From assembly GCA_964502735.1 (NCBI GenBank), contig CAZCYD010000008.1:1-64000 (forward strand): a stretch of DNA of 64,000 bases, given 5' to 3'. Origin of the DNA: JACKAN01 sp964502735. Lineage in GTDB: Bacteria > Bdellovibrionota > Bdellovibrionia > Bdellovibrionales > UBA1609. The notes beneath the pieces are model-generated. The model had not been told where the DNA came from. It did no database searches and saw nothing but the letters and a program-made list of their open reading frames with translations. Of the stretch, positions 8,834-18,074 are shown one piece after another. The position numbers were made by a program, and so were the translations under genes. Each line of letters starts with the position of its first letter. Positions within the stretch are counted from its first letter, which is position 1.

Positions 8834-9490
8834 GTGATCAGGAAATATCTTTTACCTTATTTTGCATGGTTTTTTTACGCCTTATTGTCTTGGACGTGGC
8901 GTAAAAAAATCTTTATTCATCCAGAAGCTCAAAATGCCATCGATAACAATCAGCCTTTAATTCTTGCTCATTGGCACGGTGATGAGCTAGCTGTGCTCCA
9001 CCTCGTAAAAATATTTAAAATTGCAACTATGACTTCTACAAGTAAAGATGGCGAGCTAATAAATTTTTTAATCTGCAAGATGGGAGGAGCCACCTCTCGA
9101 GGATCTTCAACACGAGGAGGAGTTTCTGCATTAAAGGGACTTATTAAGCTTGTACGGTCGGGACGTATAGCCTCTCTTGCTGTAGATGGACCGAAAGGGC
9201 CCATTTATAAAGTAAAGCCCGGAGTTTTTGAGCTCTCTAGATTAACCCAGGCGGCAATAGTACCTGTAGGAGTTTCCGTCAAAAACCCCTATATTTTTAA
9301 GAAGTCTTGGAATAAAGCCATTTTGCCTTTGCCATTTCAAAAAGTTGTTATGACCTTCGGCCAACCTCGAGAAGCTATAAGCAAAGAGTCCCCTACCAAA
9401 GACCTGTCGCTCGCTAAAGAGCTTGAACAAAGGCTAGTAAGTGCCAAAGAAAATGCAACTAAACTCATTGCAGCAAATGTTCACCGATGA
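8834..9490 (+). CDS. LPLAT-family acyltransferase (DUF374 type)
   Basis: A 218-residue protein of the lysophospholipid acyltransferase superfamily, DUF374 branch. An N-terminal hydrophobic segment would tether it to the inner membrane. AHWHGDELAVL stands where the HX4D acyltransferase motif is expected. SRGSSTRGGVSALKGLI and VDGPKGP are family signatures. Relatives transfer acyl groups in lipid A or phospholipid synthesis, and the exact acceptor is not known here. The start is GTG at 8834, because the overlapping ATG at 8832 is followed at once by a stop. Confidence 0.8.
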   Translation: MIRKYLLPYFAWFFYALLSWTWRKKIFIHPEAQNAIDNNQPLILAHWHGDELAVLHLVKIFKIATMTSTSKDGELINFLICKMGGATSRGSSTRGGVSALKGLIKLVRSGRIASLAVDGPKGPIYKVKPGVFELSRLTQAAIVPVGVSVKNPYIFKKSWNKAILPLPFQKVVMTFGQPREAISKESPTKDLSLAKELEQRLVSAKENATKLIAANVHR

Positions 9491-9541
9491 TAGCCTATCA
9501 ACAAGCTATTAATGATAGCCGACGTTAGGTGGAGTGTGTTC

Positions 9542-10366
9542 ATGCAACTTAGATATTTGTTTCTTACCATATTTTTATTCTGTAATTTTATTTCTTCTAA
9601 AGTTCTAGCTCAAACTGTAGCTGTTGTCGGAAAGAATACCATCACCCTGGATGAGTTCAAAAAGCGCTACGAAGAAGTTAAAAAACAAGCGATTAACCCC
9701 CCAGAGCCGGCTCTCTTCTTAGAGGATCTTATACGATATGAGGTGGGCGTTCAGGAAGCCGAGAGATTAAAACTTGAAAATGACCCCATAGTAAAAGAAG
9801 AGATTCGTCGAGTCATTTACAAGGCCTTAATTGAAAAGTCTATAGGAAAAGCCGTCGAGAACATCAAGGTCACTGAAGATGAAATGAGAAAGTTTTATAG
9901 AAATAACCCCGAATTAAAGACAAGTCATATTTTAATTGAGGTTAAACCCGACTCCACCTCTGCTCAATTTGCAGAAGCAGAAAAGCGAGCTAGAGAAATC
10001 TATGATGAGGTTCGACGAAGCAAAAGGCCCTTCGAAGAGCTAGTTAAGCTCTATACAGATGATACGATGAGCAAATCCACCGGCGGTGATATTGGCTATC
10101 AGTCTAAAGTGACCCTTGTCCCTACTTACTACGAAGCTGCGAAGAATATGAAACAGAATGAAATTAAAGGCCTAATTCGCAGTCGTTATGGTTTCCATAT
10201 CATTAAACTCACGGGTCGTCGAAACTATCAACAAGCAAATAAAATGCAAATCCGAGCTGCTGTATTCGACGAAAAACGAAAAGTGCTTTTCGATAAGTAT
10301 TTTGATGGCCTAAAAGCCAAATATCCCATTAAAAAGAACCTCGAAGCTATAAAAAATCTTAAGTAG
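9542..10366 (+). CDS. periplasmic parvulin-type peptidyl-prolyl isomerase
   Basis: A 274-residue exported protein with a signal peptide (LRYLFLTIFLFCNFISSKVLAQ). A SurA/PpiC-like N-terminal chaperone region is followed by one rotamase domain from about residue 120. That domain begins TSHILIEV and ends with GGDIGYQS and the RYGFHIIKL strand. It should help outer-membrane or secreted proteins fold. The ATG at 9542 is preferred over the in-frame ATG at 9512, because AGGTGGAG lies 7 bases upstream and the signal peptide then starts properly. It is first of three tandem parvulins. Confidence 0.88.
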   Translation: MQLRYLFLTIFLFCNFISSKVLAQTVAVVGKNTITLDEFKKRYEEVKKQAINPPEPALFLEDLIRYEVGVQEAERLKLENDPIVKEEIRRVIYKALIEKSIGKAVENIKVTEDEMRKFYRNNPELKTSHILIEVKPDSTSAQFAEAEKRAREIYDEVRRSKRPFEELVKLYTDDTMSKSTGGDIGYQSKVTLVPTYYEAAKNMKQNEIKGLIRSRYGFHIIKLTGRRNYQQANKMQIRAAVFDEKRKVLFDKYFDGLKAKYPIKKNLEAIKNLK

Positions 10367-10373
10367 GTTGGAG

Positions 10374-11330
10374 ATGTTTTATAAACACTGTGTGGTCATT
10401 CTTACGCTTACAACTAGTCTTTTGTCTTGCTCCAATAACACAAGTAAACTCAGTCATGCTACAATCATTCAAGTCGATCATTTTACTCTAGATGCCAATG
10501 ATTTCTCAAAAAAGCTTTTCCTAAAATTAAAAAATTACGACTCTCTAACTGTAAAAGAGCCCTTAATAATTTCTAGAGCTAGAGAGGAAATCATTGATGA
10601 GTTTATTCTAGAATCACTGGCAATTAAATGGTCTCAAAATAATGGTTTGCAACTCAAAGACGCTCAGGTAAAGGAAGAGTTAACAAAAATTAGAGAATCA
10701 TACCCAGATGATCTTTCATTTAGACGAATATTAGCTGCAGAGGGTATATCTTACGATTTTTGGCTAAAAAATGTTCGCTCAACCCTTTTGCAGAAGTTAG
10801 TTTTCGAAAAGGTCACTGAAACAACTCCTGAACCAAGCCCAGAAGAAATCAAAAGCCACTACAATGCGAATAAATCTTTATTTCGAACAAAAGACAGAAT
10901 TAAAATCAGACAAATCGTCCTAAAAACGGAGAATAATGCCAACAGACTGTTAAAGGAAATACAAAAAGGGAAAAGCATTAAAGAGCTTGCTGTAAAGTAC
11001 TCCATTGCACCAGAGGCTTCCAATGAAGGACTCGTGGGCTGGGTGGAGAAGGGATCCAGCGAAATTTTTGACAAGGTGTTTAATTACGGGCGAGGCCGGT
11101 ACAGTTCAATTTTAAAGAGTAATTTAGGGTTTCATATAGTTGAAATATTAGATATGAAGAGAGGTGAACAGCTCAGTCTTTCGGACGCTGAACCTCACAT
11201 ATTGGCCACTCTGATGCAATCCAAGAAACAAGAGGTCTATAAGCGTTGGTTAGATGAAGAATTAAGGAAGGCTCGAATTTTTAAAAATGAGAACTTAATT
11301 CAAGCCATATTTGTAGAAACAAAGAGGTAA
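10374..11330 (+). CDS. parvulin-type isomerase lipoprotein
   Basis: A second SurA/PpiC-family protein, about 318 residues. The N-terminus is a lipoprotein signal ending in LTTSLLSC, so the mature protein should be anchored by a lipidated Cys. The rotamase domain starts near RIKIRQIVLKT and ends LGFHIVEIL. The ATG at 10374 is chosen with AGG 6 bases upstream; a TTG at 10368 is the alternative. It follows the first parvulin after 7 bases. Sequence divergence among the three neighbours suggests specialised substrates rather than recent duplicates. Confidence 0.85.
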   Translation: MFYKHCVVILTLTTSLLSCSNNTSKLSHATIIQVDHFTLDANDFSKKLFLKLKNYDSLTVKEPLIISRAREEIIDEFILESLAIKWSQNNGLQLKDAQVKEELTKIRESYPDDLSFRRILAAEGISYDFWLKNVRSTLLQKLVFEKVTETTPEPSPEEIKSHYNANKSLFRTKDRIKIRQIVLKTENNANRLLKEIQKGKSIKELAVKYSIAPEASNEGLVGWVEKGSSEIFDKVFNYGRGRYSSILKSNLGFHIVEILDMKRGEQLSLSDAEPHILATLMQSKKQEVYKRWLDEELRKARIFKNENLIQAIFVETKR

Positions 11331-11332
11331 CC

Positions 11333-12301
11333 TTGAAACTTCTACTCCTAACCATTCTAATTGCAAACTTTGCTTTTGTTTCCTCTTTGCGAGCAGAAGT
11401 CATCGAACGCATTGTCGCTGTTGTTAATTCAGAAATTATTACTTTATCAGACCTCAATCAATATAGAGATAAAATCAAACGCGGTGGCCTTGTAGACGAT
11501 GCTTTGCTTAAGCTCTCTGATCCAAAAAAAATAATTTCCAACCAGAAAGCTCTGATAGACCACCTTATAAGTGAGCGAATCGTTGACTCTGAAATTAAAA
11601 AGCAAGGAATTCAAATTACTGTAGAGCATGTAGAAAAGGAAATTCGAAGTATTGCTGAAAAAAATGGTATAAGTCGCGAACAACTTGTTATGGCCTTAAA
11701 AAACCAGGGTGTTGATTTTTCTGAATACCAGGATTTTCTACGTACAACCCTTGAGCGTCAAAGTCTTATCGAACGAGAAATCACATCAAAAATAAAAATT
11801 TCTGAAGGTGAAATTTCTGAATACTATCTCAAAAACAGCAATAAAAAAGTAGATAATCGCCAGTATTTTGAATATGAGATCGCTCATATTCTTTTTCTTA
11901 GTAAAAATGGTGGTGAAGCAGCTGCCGAAACGCGAGCGATTGAAGTTTATCAACAATTACAAGCCGGCAAGGAGTTTTCTGAGTTGGCGTCAAAGTATAG
12001 TGAGGATCCTAACTTCACTCAAGGTGGCTGGCTTGGTGTTTTTAAAATCAATGAAATGAATTCAAGCCTAGCAAAAAGTGTAATACCCCTTGATGTAGGA
12101 CAATATTCAAAAGTTTTACTTGCTCCTGGTAATAACTACCAAATTGTTAAAGTTAATAAAAAAAGAATGATTCCCAACCCCCACTTAGATGCAGAAAGAC
12201 CTACAATCCATGCAATTTTATTTGAAAAGGCATTTAAGCTTCAGTTATCAACATGGTTGGAGAGGAAAAGGCAAGAGGCCTTTATAAAGATTAATATTTA
12301 A
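11333..12301 (+). CDS. surA: SurA-like periplasmic chaperone/isomerase
   Basis: A 322-residue exported protein with signal peptide, a SurA N-terminal domain (ERIVAVVNSEIITLSDL is a hallmark) and one rotamase domain (EIAHILFLSKNGG to GGWLGVFK). E. coli SurA has two rotamase domains, so this is a shorter form. Linkage to pdxA immediately downstream repeats the surA-pdxA order of enterobacteria and supports the name. The start is TTG, with AGAGG 5 bases upstream. The stop codon overlaps the pdxA ATG by one base. Confidence 0.85.
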   Translation: MKLLLLTILIANFAFVSSLRAEVIERIVAVVNSEIITLSDLNQYRDKIKRGGLVDDALLKLSDPKKIISNQKALIDHLISERIVDSEIKKQGIQITVEHVEKEIRSIAEKNGISREQLVMALKNQGVDFSEYQDFLRTTLERQSLIEREITSKIKISEGEISEYYLKNSNKKVDNRQYFEYEIAHILFLSKNGGEAAAETRAIEVYQQLQAGKEFSELASKYSEDPNFTQGGWLGVFKINEMNSSLAKSVIPLDVGQYSKVLLAPGNNYQIVKVNKKRMIPNPHLDAERPTIHAILFEKAFKLQLSTWLERKRQEAFIKINI

Positions 12302-13263
12302 TGAAAAAAGTGTTCTTAACAACTGGTGATGTTGATGGGATAGGCCTGGAGGTCTCTGCAAAGGCCTTAAATCAAATTGGTCCTCAGCGCGGCGTCAACT
12401 TCATCATTATGCGCAGCCCCCATCAATCTTCTAGATGGATGAAATTAATTAAAACAAAATTTCAAGTTGTTCCCTGGCACGATAACATTAAAAACCTAGA
12501 CTTCCACAAATTTAATTCCCACCAACTGATTGATATATGCTCTGAAGACTCTCCCGTGTCTTGGTTTCATGATAGTGCAAAGTATTGTTTCAAAAATAAA
12601 AATACCGCAGCTCTCGTTACAGGGCCAATCTCTAAACCTTTATTCCTCCAATCTGGTTGGAATGTAACCGGCCATACAGGTTTGTTAAAAAAAATTTGCA
12701 GAACAGAACCTTTATTTATGGCATTCTTAGGGGCACACTTCAATGTTGTTCTAGCCACCGACCACATACCTTTAAAAAGGGTTTCAAAAACTCTCAGTGT
12801 TGAATTAATGAATCAGGTTATTAACCTCTGCCACAGATTAAGGACCTCAATGACTAAAAAAAATCGAACTCTTCCCATAGGGGTACTGGGCCTTAACCCT
12901 CATTCTGGTGATAATGGCATAATTGGGGAGGAAGAATGCTCTTGGCTAAAGCCTTGGGTTAAATCTCAGCAAAAGAGAGATTTGAACATATTGGGGCCAT
13001 TAGTCCCTGATGCTGCATTTCAAAAAAAATTTTGGACTCAGTATTCAATGTACCTTGCTCTTTACCACGACCAAGGCTTAGTGCCTTTTAAATCTATTCA
13101 CGGTCAAGATTCTGGTGTACATCTTACGTTGGGTTTACCATTTATTAGAACCAGTGTGGACCATGGTACAGGTAAAGATATTTTTAATAAAAATCGTGCA
13201 AACAGCTCTTCAATGAAAGAGGCAATCCTTTACGCTGTTAAAGAACTTAGAAGGAGAATCTAA
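12301..13263 (+). CDS. pdxA: 4-hydroxythreonine-4-phosphate dehydrogenase
   Basis: PdxA (320 aa) oxidises 4-phosphohydroxy-L-threonine in the DXP-dependent route to pyridoxal phosphate. Family signatures are the N-terminal TTGDVDGIGLEVSAKAL, the GHTGLL segment, the metal-binding LALYHDQGLVPFK, and the C-terminal RTSVDHGTGKDIFNKNRA. Conserved His residues in GHTG, YHDQG and DHGTG fit the divalent metal site. It is translationally coupled to surA (TAATG overlap) and followed after 2 bases by the phosphohexomutase. Confidence 0.92.
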   Translation: MKKVFLTTGDVDGIGLEVSAKALNQIGPQRGVNFIIMRSPHQSSRWMKLIKTKFQVVPWHDNIKNLDFHKFNSHQLIDICSEDSPVSWFHDSAKYCFKNKNTAALVTGPISKPLFLQSGWNVTGHTGLLKKICRTEPLFMAFLGAHFNVVLATDHIPLKRVSKTLSVELMNQVINLCHRLRTSMTKKNRTLPIGVLGLNPHSGDNGIIGEEECSWLKPWVKSQQKRDLNILGPLVPDAAFQKKFWTQYSMYLALYHDQGLVPFKSIHGQDSGVHLTLGLPFIRTSVDHGTGKDIFNKNRANSSSMKEAILYAVKELRRRI

Positions 13264-13265
13264 GA

Positions 13266-14636
13266 ATGAAAATGAATCCCGTTGTTTTTAGAGAGTATGA
13301 TATCCGTGGTGTTTTTAATGAAGATTTTGACTTGAAGTTTGCTGAAGCATTAGGAATGGCTTTCTGTACAATGGTAAAACAAAAATCTAAACAAGACAGG
13401 CCTATTGTAACCATCGGTCATGATGCCAGATTGTCCAGCCCCAAAATTGTCGAATGCTTAACAAGGGGTCTTGTTTCTAAAGGGGCAGATGTTCTAACTC
13501 TCGGTCTGATTACTACTCCTATGAGTTACTACTCAACTTTTACTGTTCCCAACGTGTCTGGAGCCATTATGGTTACCGGTAGTCATAATCCTCCTAACTA
13601 CAACGGATTTAAAATATCCATTGGAAAAACGACGATTCACGGTGACGAAATAAAAAATTTAGAAAAAATTATTTTATCTAAAGATTATTGTCTTGATGGA
13701 GTTGGCTCAAGCAAGAGTTTTGATATTTTTCCTCAATACATAGAGAGATACAAAAAAGAATTCGGACAGCTGGATGATATTCCCGTAGTTGTCGATTGTG
13801 GAAATGGTGCTTCCGGCACTATCGTCCGAAAGCTCTATGAGGCAGTTGGGTTAAAGCCTCACATCTTATTTGAGGAGCCGGATGGGGAATTTCCTAATCA
13901 TCATCCCGATCCAACTGTCGAACATAATTTAAAGGATTTATCTAAAAAAGTAAAAGAAACTGGTGCTGTTATCGGCATTGGTTTTGACGGTGATGCTGAT
14001 CGAATTGGTTTAGTTGACCACGAAGGGAAAATGATTTTTGGAGATGAAATTCTTGCCTTTTGTGCCGCTTCTGTACTTGAAGACATCCCTAACTCCAAAA
14101 TTATTGCGGACGTAAAGTGCTCAGATAGAATTTATGATTATATTAATGGCCTTGGTGGCATTGCTGTTATGTGGAAAACAGGACACTCTTTAATTAAAGA
14201 TAAGGTCAAATCTGAGAAGGCTCCATTTGGAGGAGAAATGAGTGGCCACATTTTTTTTAATGATCGCAATTATGGCTATGATGATGCTCCTTATGCAGGA
14301 CTAAGAATTTTAGAGACTCTTGCTAAAAAGAAGAGCCATTTTCGCGAATTACTAAAACTACCACCATCTTTTAACACCCCAGAAATACGCATTGATACAA
14401 CCGAAGAAAAAAAACATCAAATTGTAGAAGCGGTTAAGTCTTATTTTTCAAAAAAGAACCTAAAGATAAATCTTATCGACGGCATTCGTATAAGTTACTC
14501 TCATGGATGGGCTTTAGTTAGGGCTTCAAACACACAACCTGTAATTGTATTAAGATTTGAGTCTGATTCAGAGACCGGACTCAAGGAAATTCAATCCGAA
14601 GTGGAATCTATTGTTAACCCCATACTAAAAAATTAA
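13266..14636 (+). CDS. phosphomannomutase/phosphoglucomutase
   Basis: A 456-residue alpha-D-phosphohexomutase of the AlgC/ManB type, which moves phosphate between C6 and C1 of mannose or glucose for surface sugar synthesis. The phosphoserine loop is TGSHNPPNYNGFK, the Mg2+ loop is GFDGDADRIG, the sugar-binding loop is GEMSGH, and the phosphate-binding loop is near RASNTQPVIVLRFE. All four active-site elements are intact. It is last in the surA-pdxA operon and ends 4 bases before the convergent pseudo-receiver gene. Confidence 0.92.
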   Translation: MKMNPVVFREYDIRGVFNEDFDLKFAEALGMAFCTMVKQKSKQDRPIVTIGHDARLSSPKIVECLTRGLVSKGADVLTLGLITTPMSYYSTFTVPNVSGAIMVTGSHNPPNYNGFKISIGKTTIHGDEIKNLEKIILSKDYCLDGVGSSKSFDIFPQYIERYKKEFGQLDDIPVVVDCGNGASGTIVRKLYEAVGLKPHILFEEPDGEFPNHHPDPTVEHNLKDLSKKVKETGAVIGIGFDGDADRIGLVDHEGKMIFGDEILAFCAASVLEDIPNSKIIADVKCSDRIYDYINGLGGIAVMWKTGHSLIKDKVKSEKAPFGGEMSGHIFFNDRNYGYDDAPYAGLRILETLAKKKSHFRELLKLPPSFNTPEIRIDTTEEKKHQIVEAVKSYFSKKNLKINLIDGIRISYSHGWALVRASNTQPVIVLRFESDSETGLKEIQSEVESIVNPILKN

Positions 14637-14640
14637 TTTT

Positions 14641-16446
14641 TTAGCTGACCTTTTCAGCTTCTCTTTTGTGAAAAAACTCAACCATTGAGTTCAGTTTAAT
14701 TTCAATGCAGTATTCATTGAATTTGTTTTGGTCGGGGATGTCCAAGTATAGTTCTTTCTTGTTTTGCAATAAATTGCTAATTTGCTTAATGGTTAACTTC
14801 CTGCCTGGTCGACTATAATTAATAAATTTATTATTTTTATCCATGAATATAGACGTACTAAATCTAAGTGATATGCCTGGCACAATGAGATCAAAGGGAA
14901 TGATTAATTTATTTTTTTCATTATCAGTGATAAGTTTAGGAAGTTCGAATTCTGCCTTCATAAATGCGACTAGTGAATATCCCCTTCCCAAGCTGCCTGC
15001 CAGTACAATCTCAGCCATCATTTCTGTCCAGTCTACTATGTCAACAGCTTCAGTACTTACCTCTATAGGCTCTCCAAGTTGGAGATGTTTACCCAAGCTT
15101 GATATTTGACCGAGTGTACTTTTCCTAAAATGATTTAAAGATATTAAATCAAAATTCTTACTTACAGTTGAAGCTAATATTATAAAACCATTTAATTCTT
15201 TATCAAAAACAGGTATGACGCCAAATTTTTTAATTTTCTTAAAATCTAAATCTTCTTGGCGCTCAGAAGGAGACATTTTGCTCATTGAATTTTTAAGTGC
15301 CTCATAAAGAAAGTCTTTTTCTTCTTCCAAACTATTTTTTTCTACATCTAACTCCATATTTTTTTGATTTAGACGTTGATCATTTTCCAGTTTTTGACTC
15401 TCAACGGGTTCTTTTGATAGTTTTGGTAGTATTTCCTGTTTATTAAGTTGCGTTTCGCCAGGGTTGATTTGCTCAATTTCAGCAAACAACTCCTTATCCA
15501 TTTTATCGCCTTCAGTTATTTTTTGTTTGCTACGCTCTTCACTTTCCTCCATAACAAAAAAATTACTCGATTTAACCCCCTCCTGAATAATAGATTCAGG
15601 TCGCTTTGATTTTCCACTTTCATCCATATATTCAGGGTGTGTCTTTGAATCATTTTCTTTAGAGATTTGAACGTCAACTTTTTTACTATTATTAACATCA
15701 TTTGGACTTATGTATTCAGGGTTATTCGGTTTTTCAAACTGACTTGTGGCTTGTACTATGCTGTTTTCACTATTTCCCACCTGAGCTTCATCTTCTTCAC
15801 TGTTTTCTTCCATTGCCTTTTGTAGCTGCTTAAGTAGGTTTACTCCACTGATCTTATTTTGTTTTTCCTGTGCTTTTGGAATATACGCCAGACCTTCTTT
15901 ACTTGTGAGTGGGGCTCCTCCTGATACTCTGACACTACTTTCGTTAACTTCACCAAAATTATTTTTTGATAGACTTGTTGGATCCCCTTGATCGGCAACT
16001 CCATATTGTTCGGCAAGAATCTGTTTAACTCTTCGCTGAATACTAGGACCCGATGCCGCACCAACTAACTTATATTTTATTTTAGAACTCGTAAGCTTAC
16101 TTTCCGTTCTTAAATCTGGGGTTTCACAAAAACCTACACAATGTGTATTAAATGTTTGAGCAAGAACAGCTGGAAGTTTTAACAACTTAGGGTTTGGGTG
16201 ATTAAAGCTAATAAAAACAAAATCAGGTTGAAACTTTGCCAATTGGGTTATGGCTTCTCCCATATCGGAAACAACTTTTACCCTCCAATTTCTTCTTTCT
16301 AAATATTGGGATATAGCCCCAAATTGCGATTGGCTCTTCACAATAAGTAATACAGACACCTGAATACTGTCTATATCCACAGGTTTATCTGTAGATATAT
16401 CTATTTTACTATCGTCCTTACTATTTTCGTTTTTCTGCTCTGCCAT
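14641..16446 (-). CDS. pseudo-receiver protein with long disordered linker
   Basis: A 601-residue protein not matched to a named family. Residues about 29-145 look like a response-regulator receiver fold (VSVLLIVKSQSQFGAI, then QPDFVFISFN), but the phospho-acceptor Asp position is Ser, so it would be a pseudo-receiver. Residues about 150-400 are acidic, Ser/Gln/Glu-rich and probably disordered. The last 200 residues are folded, with a strand-rich region and a segment (RPGRKLTIKQISNLLQNKKELYLDI) like the N-terminal regions of some Bdellovibrio c-di-GMP proteins. No signal peptide is present. A role as a scaffold or signalling adaptor is inference. Confidence 0.7.
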   Translation of the reverse strand: MAEQKNENSKDDSKIDISTDKPVDIDSIQVSVLLIVKSQSQFGAISQYLERRNWRVKVVSDMGEAITQLAKFQPDFVFISFNHPNPKLLKLPAVLAQTFNTHCVGFCETPDLRTESKLTSSKIKYKLVGAASGPSIQRRVKQILAEQYGVADQGDPTSLSKNNFGEVNESSVRVSGGAPLTSKEGLAYIPKAQEKQNKISGVNLLKQLQKAMEENSEEDEAQVGNSENSIVQATSQFEKPNNPEYISPNDVNNSKKVDVQISKENDSKTHPEYMDESGKSKRPESIIQEGVKSSNFFVMEESEERSKQKITEGDKMDKELFAEIEQINPGETQLNKQEILPKLSKEPVESQKLENDQRLNQKNMELDVEKNSLEEEKDFLYEALKNSMSKMSPSERQEDLDFKKIKKFGVIPVFDKELNGFIILASTVSKNFDLISLNHFRKSTLGQISSLGKHLQLGEPIEVSTEAVDIVDWTEMMAEIVLAGSLGRGYSLVAFMKAEFELPKLITDNEKNKLIIPFDLIVPGISLRFSTSIFMDKNNKFINYSRPGRKLTIKQISNLLQNKKELYLDIPDQNKFNEYCIEIKLNSMVEFFHKREAEKVS

Positions 16447-16507
16447 AGGTCACTTTTCGGCAGAAACCTGAGACGGGTGAAGCCAATTTGCTGGTATTCC
16501 CATAGGC

Positions 16508-16528
16508 CTTTAGTCTAGATAACTAAAG
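16508..16528 (-). other. 7-bp hairpin between atpE and pseudo-receiver gene
   Basis: CTTTAGT (16508-16514) and ACTAAAG (16522-16528) form a perfect stem with a seven-base loop, in the 149-base gap that follows atpE on the minus strand. No T-run follows it. It may mark a 3' processing site of the atpB-atpE transcript rather than a classical terminator. Confidence 0.3.
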
Positions 16529-16595
16529 ACCCAAAAGAATGTTATACAGGCTAGTAGCAATGCCACTAAAGCTGATTACAGCGCGCTTTTAATTA

Positions 16596-16892
16596 TTAAA
16601 GTTTTCCAACTAATTGGAAAGCGATAACTAGTGCATAAATAACTAGTGACTCAATAAGTGCAAGTCCAATAATCATGGGAACAAACATCTCTTTTTGAGC
16701 CTGTGGATTTCTAGCAATACCTTCCATTGCAGAGGACCCTACTTTTCCTTGTCCTAGAGCGCCGCCTAACGCTGCAACTCCAATAGTGATACCTGCTGCC
16801 ATAGCGATGTACCCACCATTTGAGGCTTCATCAGAGGCAAATGCAGGCAAAGCTGCAAAGAAAGTAACTAAACTGTAAAAAGCTCTTTTCAT
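16596..16892 (-). CDS. atpE: ATP synthase F0 subunit c
   Basis: The rotor-ring subunit (98 aa) has an N-terminal signal-like extension (MKRAFYSLVTFFAALPAFAS) before two transmembrane helices, as in several deltaproteobacteria. The polar loop is ARNPQAQ and the ion-carrying residue is Glu81 in ALIESLVIY. The start is the ATG at 16892, because GGAG lies about 6 bases upstream; a longer in-frame start lies inside atpB and adds a non-family tail. Gln48, Ser82 and Tyr86 align with Na+-site residues of known Na+-type rings, but Leu83 replaces the Thr, so ion choice is unclear. Confidence 0.95.
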   Translation of the reverse strand: MKRAFYSLVTFFAALPAFASDEASNGGYIAMAAGITIGVAALGGALGQGKVGSSAMEGIARNPQAQKEMFVPMIIGLALIESLVIYALVIAFQLVGKL

Positions 16893-16902
16893 TTTTTTCT
16901 CC

Positions 16903-17667
16903 TTAGTGATCGTGTGAAATTGCCATTGAGACATAAATCATACTTAACATTGTAAAAACAAAAGCCTGCATAGTGCAGACAAACATACCCAAAAAATAGA
17001 AAATTACAGGTATTGGCAAAGCGGCTAAAAATGTTTCATTCACGAATGGGAACGGAGCCAGGTCTAAAAAGATACCCAGGACCGTGTGATCTCCAGTCAT
17101 ATTTCCCTGAAGACGCAATCCCAAACTCATGGGTCTAACTACGTGTCCTATGACTTCAATCACAAACATAAGGGGAGCTAACCAGAGTAAAGGACCCATA
17201 AAATGTTTTAAATAACCTACTCCATGCTCCTTTATTCCATACGCGTTGTAAGCAATAAAACTAAAAAGTCCAACTGCAACTGTTGTGTTAATATTGTCGG
17301 TGGCAGGGGTCATGCCTGGCAATAAGCCAACCAAGTTATTAAACCAAATATATAAAAATATTGTGGCAAACATGGGAACAAATTTTCGTCCCTCTTTGCC
17401 AATAACCATATCAGATATAGAGGCTATAGCCTCCGTGAAAATCTCAAAGAAACCTTTAATTGAAAATTTACTTGCAGGTACAATGGCCGCCTCTCCTGAT
17501 CCTAAAGAAGCCCTAGCCAATAGACTGAAAACTATGAGTAGGCTACCCGCAATGAGAGCCGTCGCCACATGAGTATAATCGACACCCAAGGCTGCGTGGG
17601 TAACAGGGTCAATATCTGGAGAAACTCCGGGAATTAATTGGGTCCAATTAAAATGTGATTGTGCCAA
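16903..17667 (-). CDS. atpB: ATP synthase F0 subunit a
   Basis: The stator half-channel subunit (254 aa) has about six membrane helices. The essential arginine lies in SLGLRLQGNMTG and the C-terminal helix pair is complete. It works with the c-ring to couple ion flow to rotation. It is transcribed just before atpE, with a 10-base gap, and after the two AtpI/AtpZ-type genes. The b, b', delta and F1 genes are not here but about 22 kb away on the other side of the predicted origin. Confidence 0.95.
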   Translation of the reverse strand: MAQSHFNWTQLIPGVSPDIDPVTHAALGVDYTHVATALIAGSLLIVFSLLARASLGSGEAAIVPASKFSIKGFFEIFTEAIASISDMVIGKEGRKFVPMFATIFLYIWFNNLVGLLPGMTPATDNINTTVAVGLFSFIAYNAYGIKEHGVGYLKHFMGPLLWLAPLMFVIEVIGHVVRPMSLGLRLQGNMTGDHTVLGIFLDLAPFPFVNETFLAALPIPVIFYFLGMFVCTMQAFVFTMLSMIYVSMAISHDH

Positions 17668-17720
17668 AACTCTTCCTATTTTTTTATATATTTACTTTTA
17701 TAACACTTCAATTTGAGCCC

Positions 17721-18074
17721 TTACTTTATACTGGTCTTGTATTGATATGACAACACTGCCACAACCAGAAACAAAACCCCACTTCCAATTAAAAAACTAA
17801 ACGGGTTAACAAGCTTATGAACAATTAACCAGTATATTGAAGTCGCTAAAATTGCGTACTTAAATACAATGACACTAACTGCTAAGGCAAGCCCTTTTCC
17901 ACTATAGATGCGCTGCCAAGCCCAAATCATAGCCAATAAGTTAAAACCCACTAGAATCTCACCCGCAAAACAACTCAGCGCATCATCTTTCCCCCACAAA
18001 ATGTAGACTCCACCAAAAATAATAGCCGATGAGACTAACCAAATCCAAAAAACCTTGTATATCCACTTTTCCAA
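17721..18074 (-). CDS. AtpI-like ATP synthase assembly protein
   Basis: A 117-residue protein with four predicted membrane helices, fitting the ATP synthase subunit I family that helps assemble the c-ring. Recognition rests on hydrophobic pattern and position directly before atpB, because the family is weakly conserved. The gene starts one base after the stop of the preceding small AtpZ-like gene, so the two are tightly coupled. Confidence 0.7.
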   Translation of the reverse strand: MEKWIYKVFWIWLVSSAIIFGGVYILWGKDDALSCFAGEILVGFNLLAMIWAWQRIYSGKGLALAVSVIVFKYAILATSIYWLIVHKLVNPFSFLIGSGVLFLVVAVLSYQYKTSIK

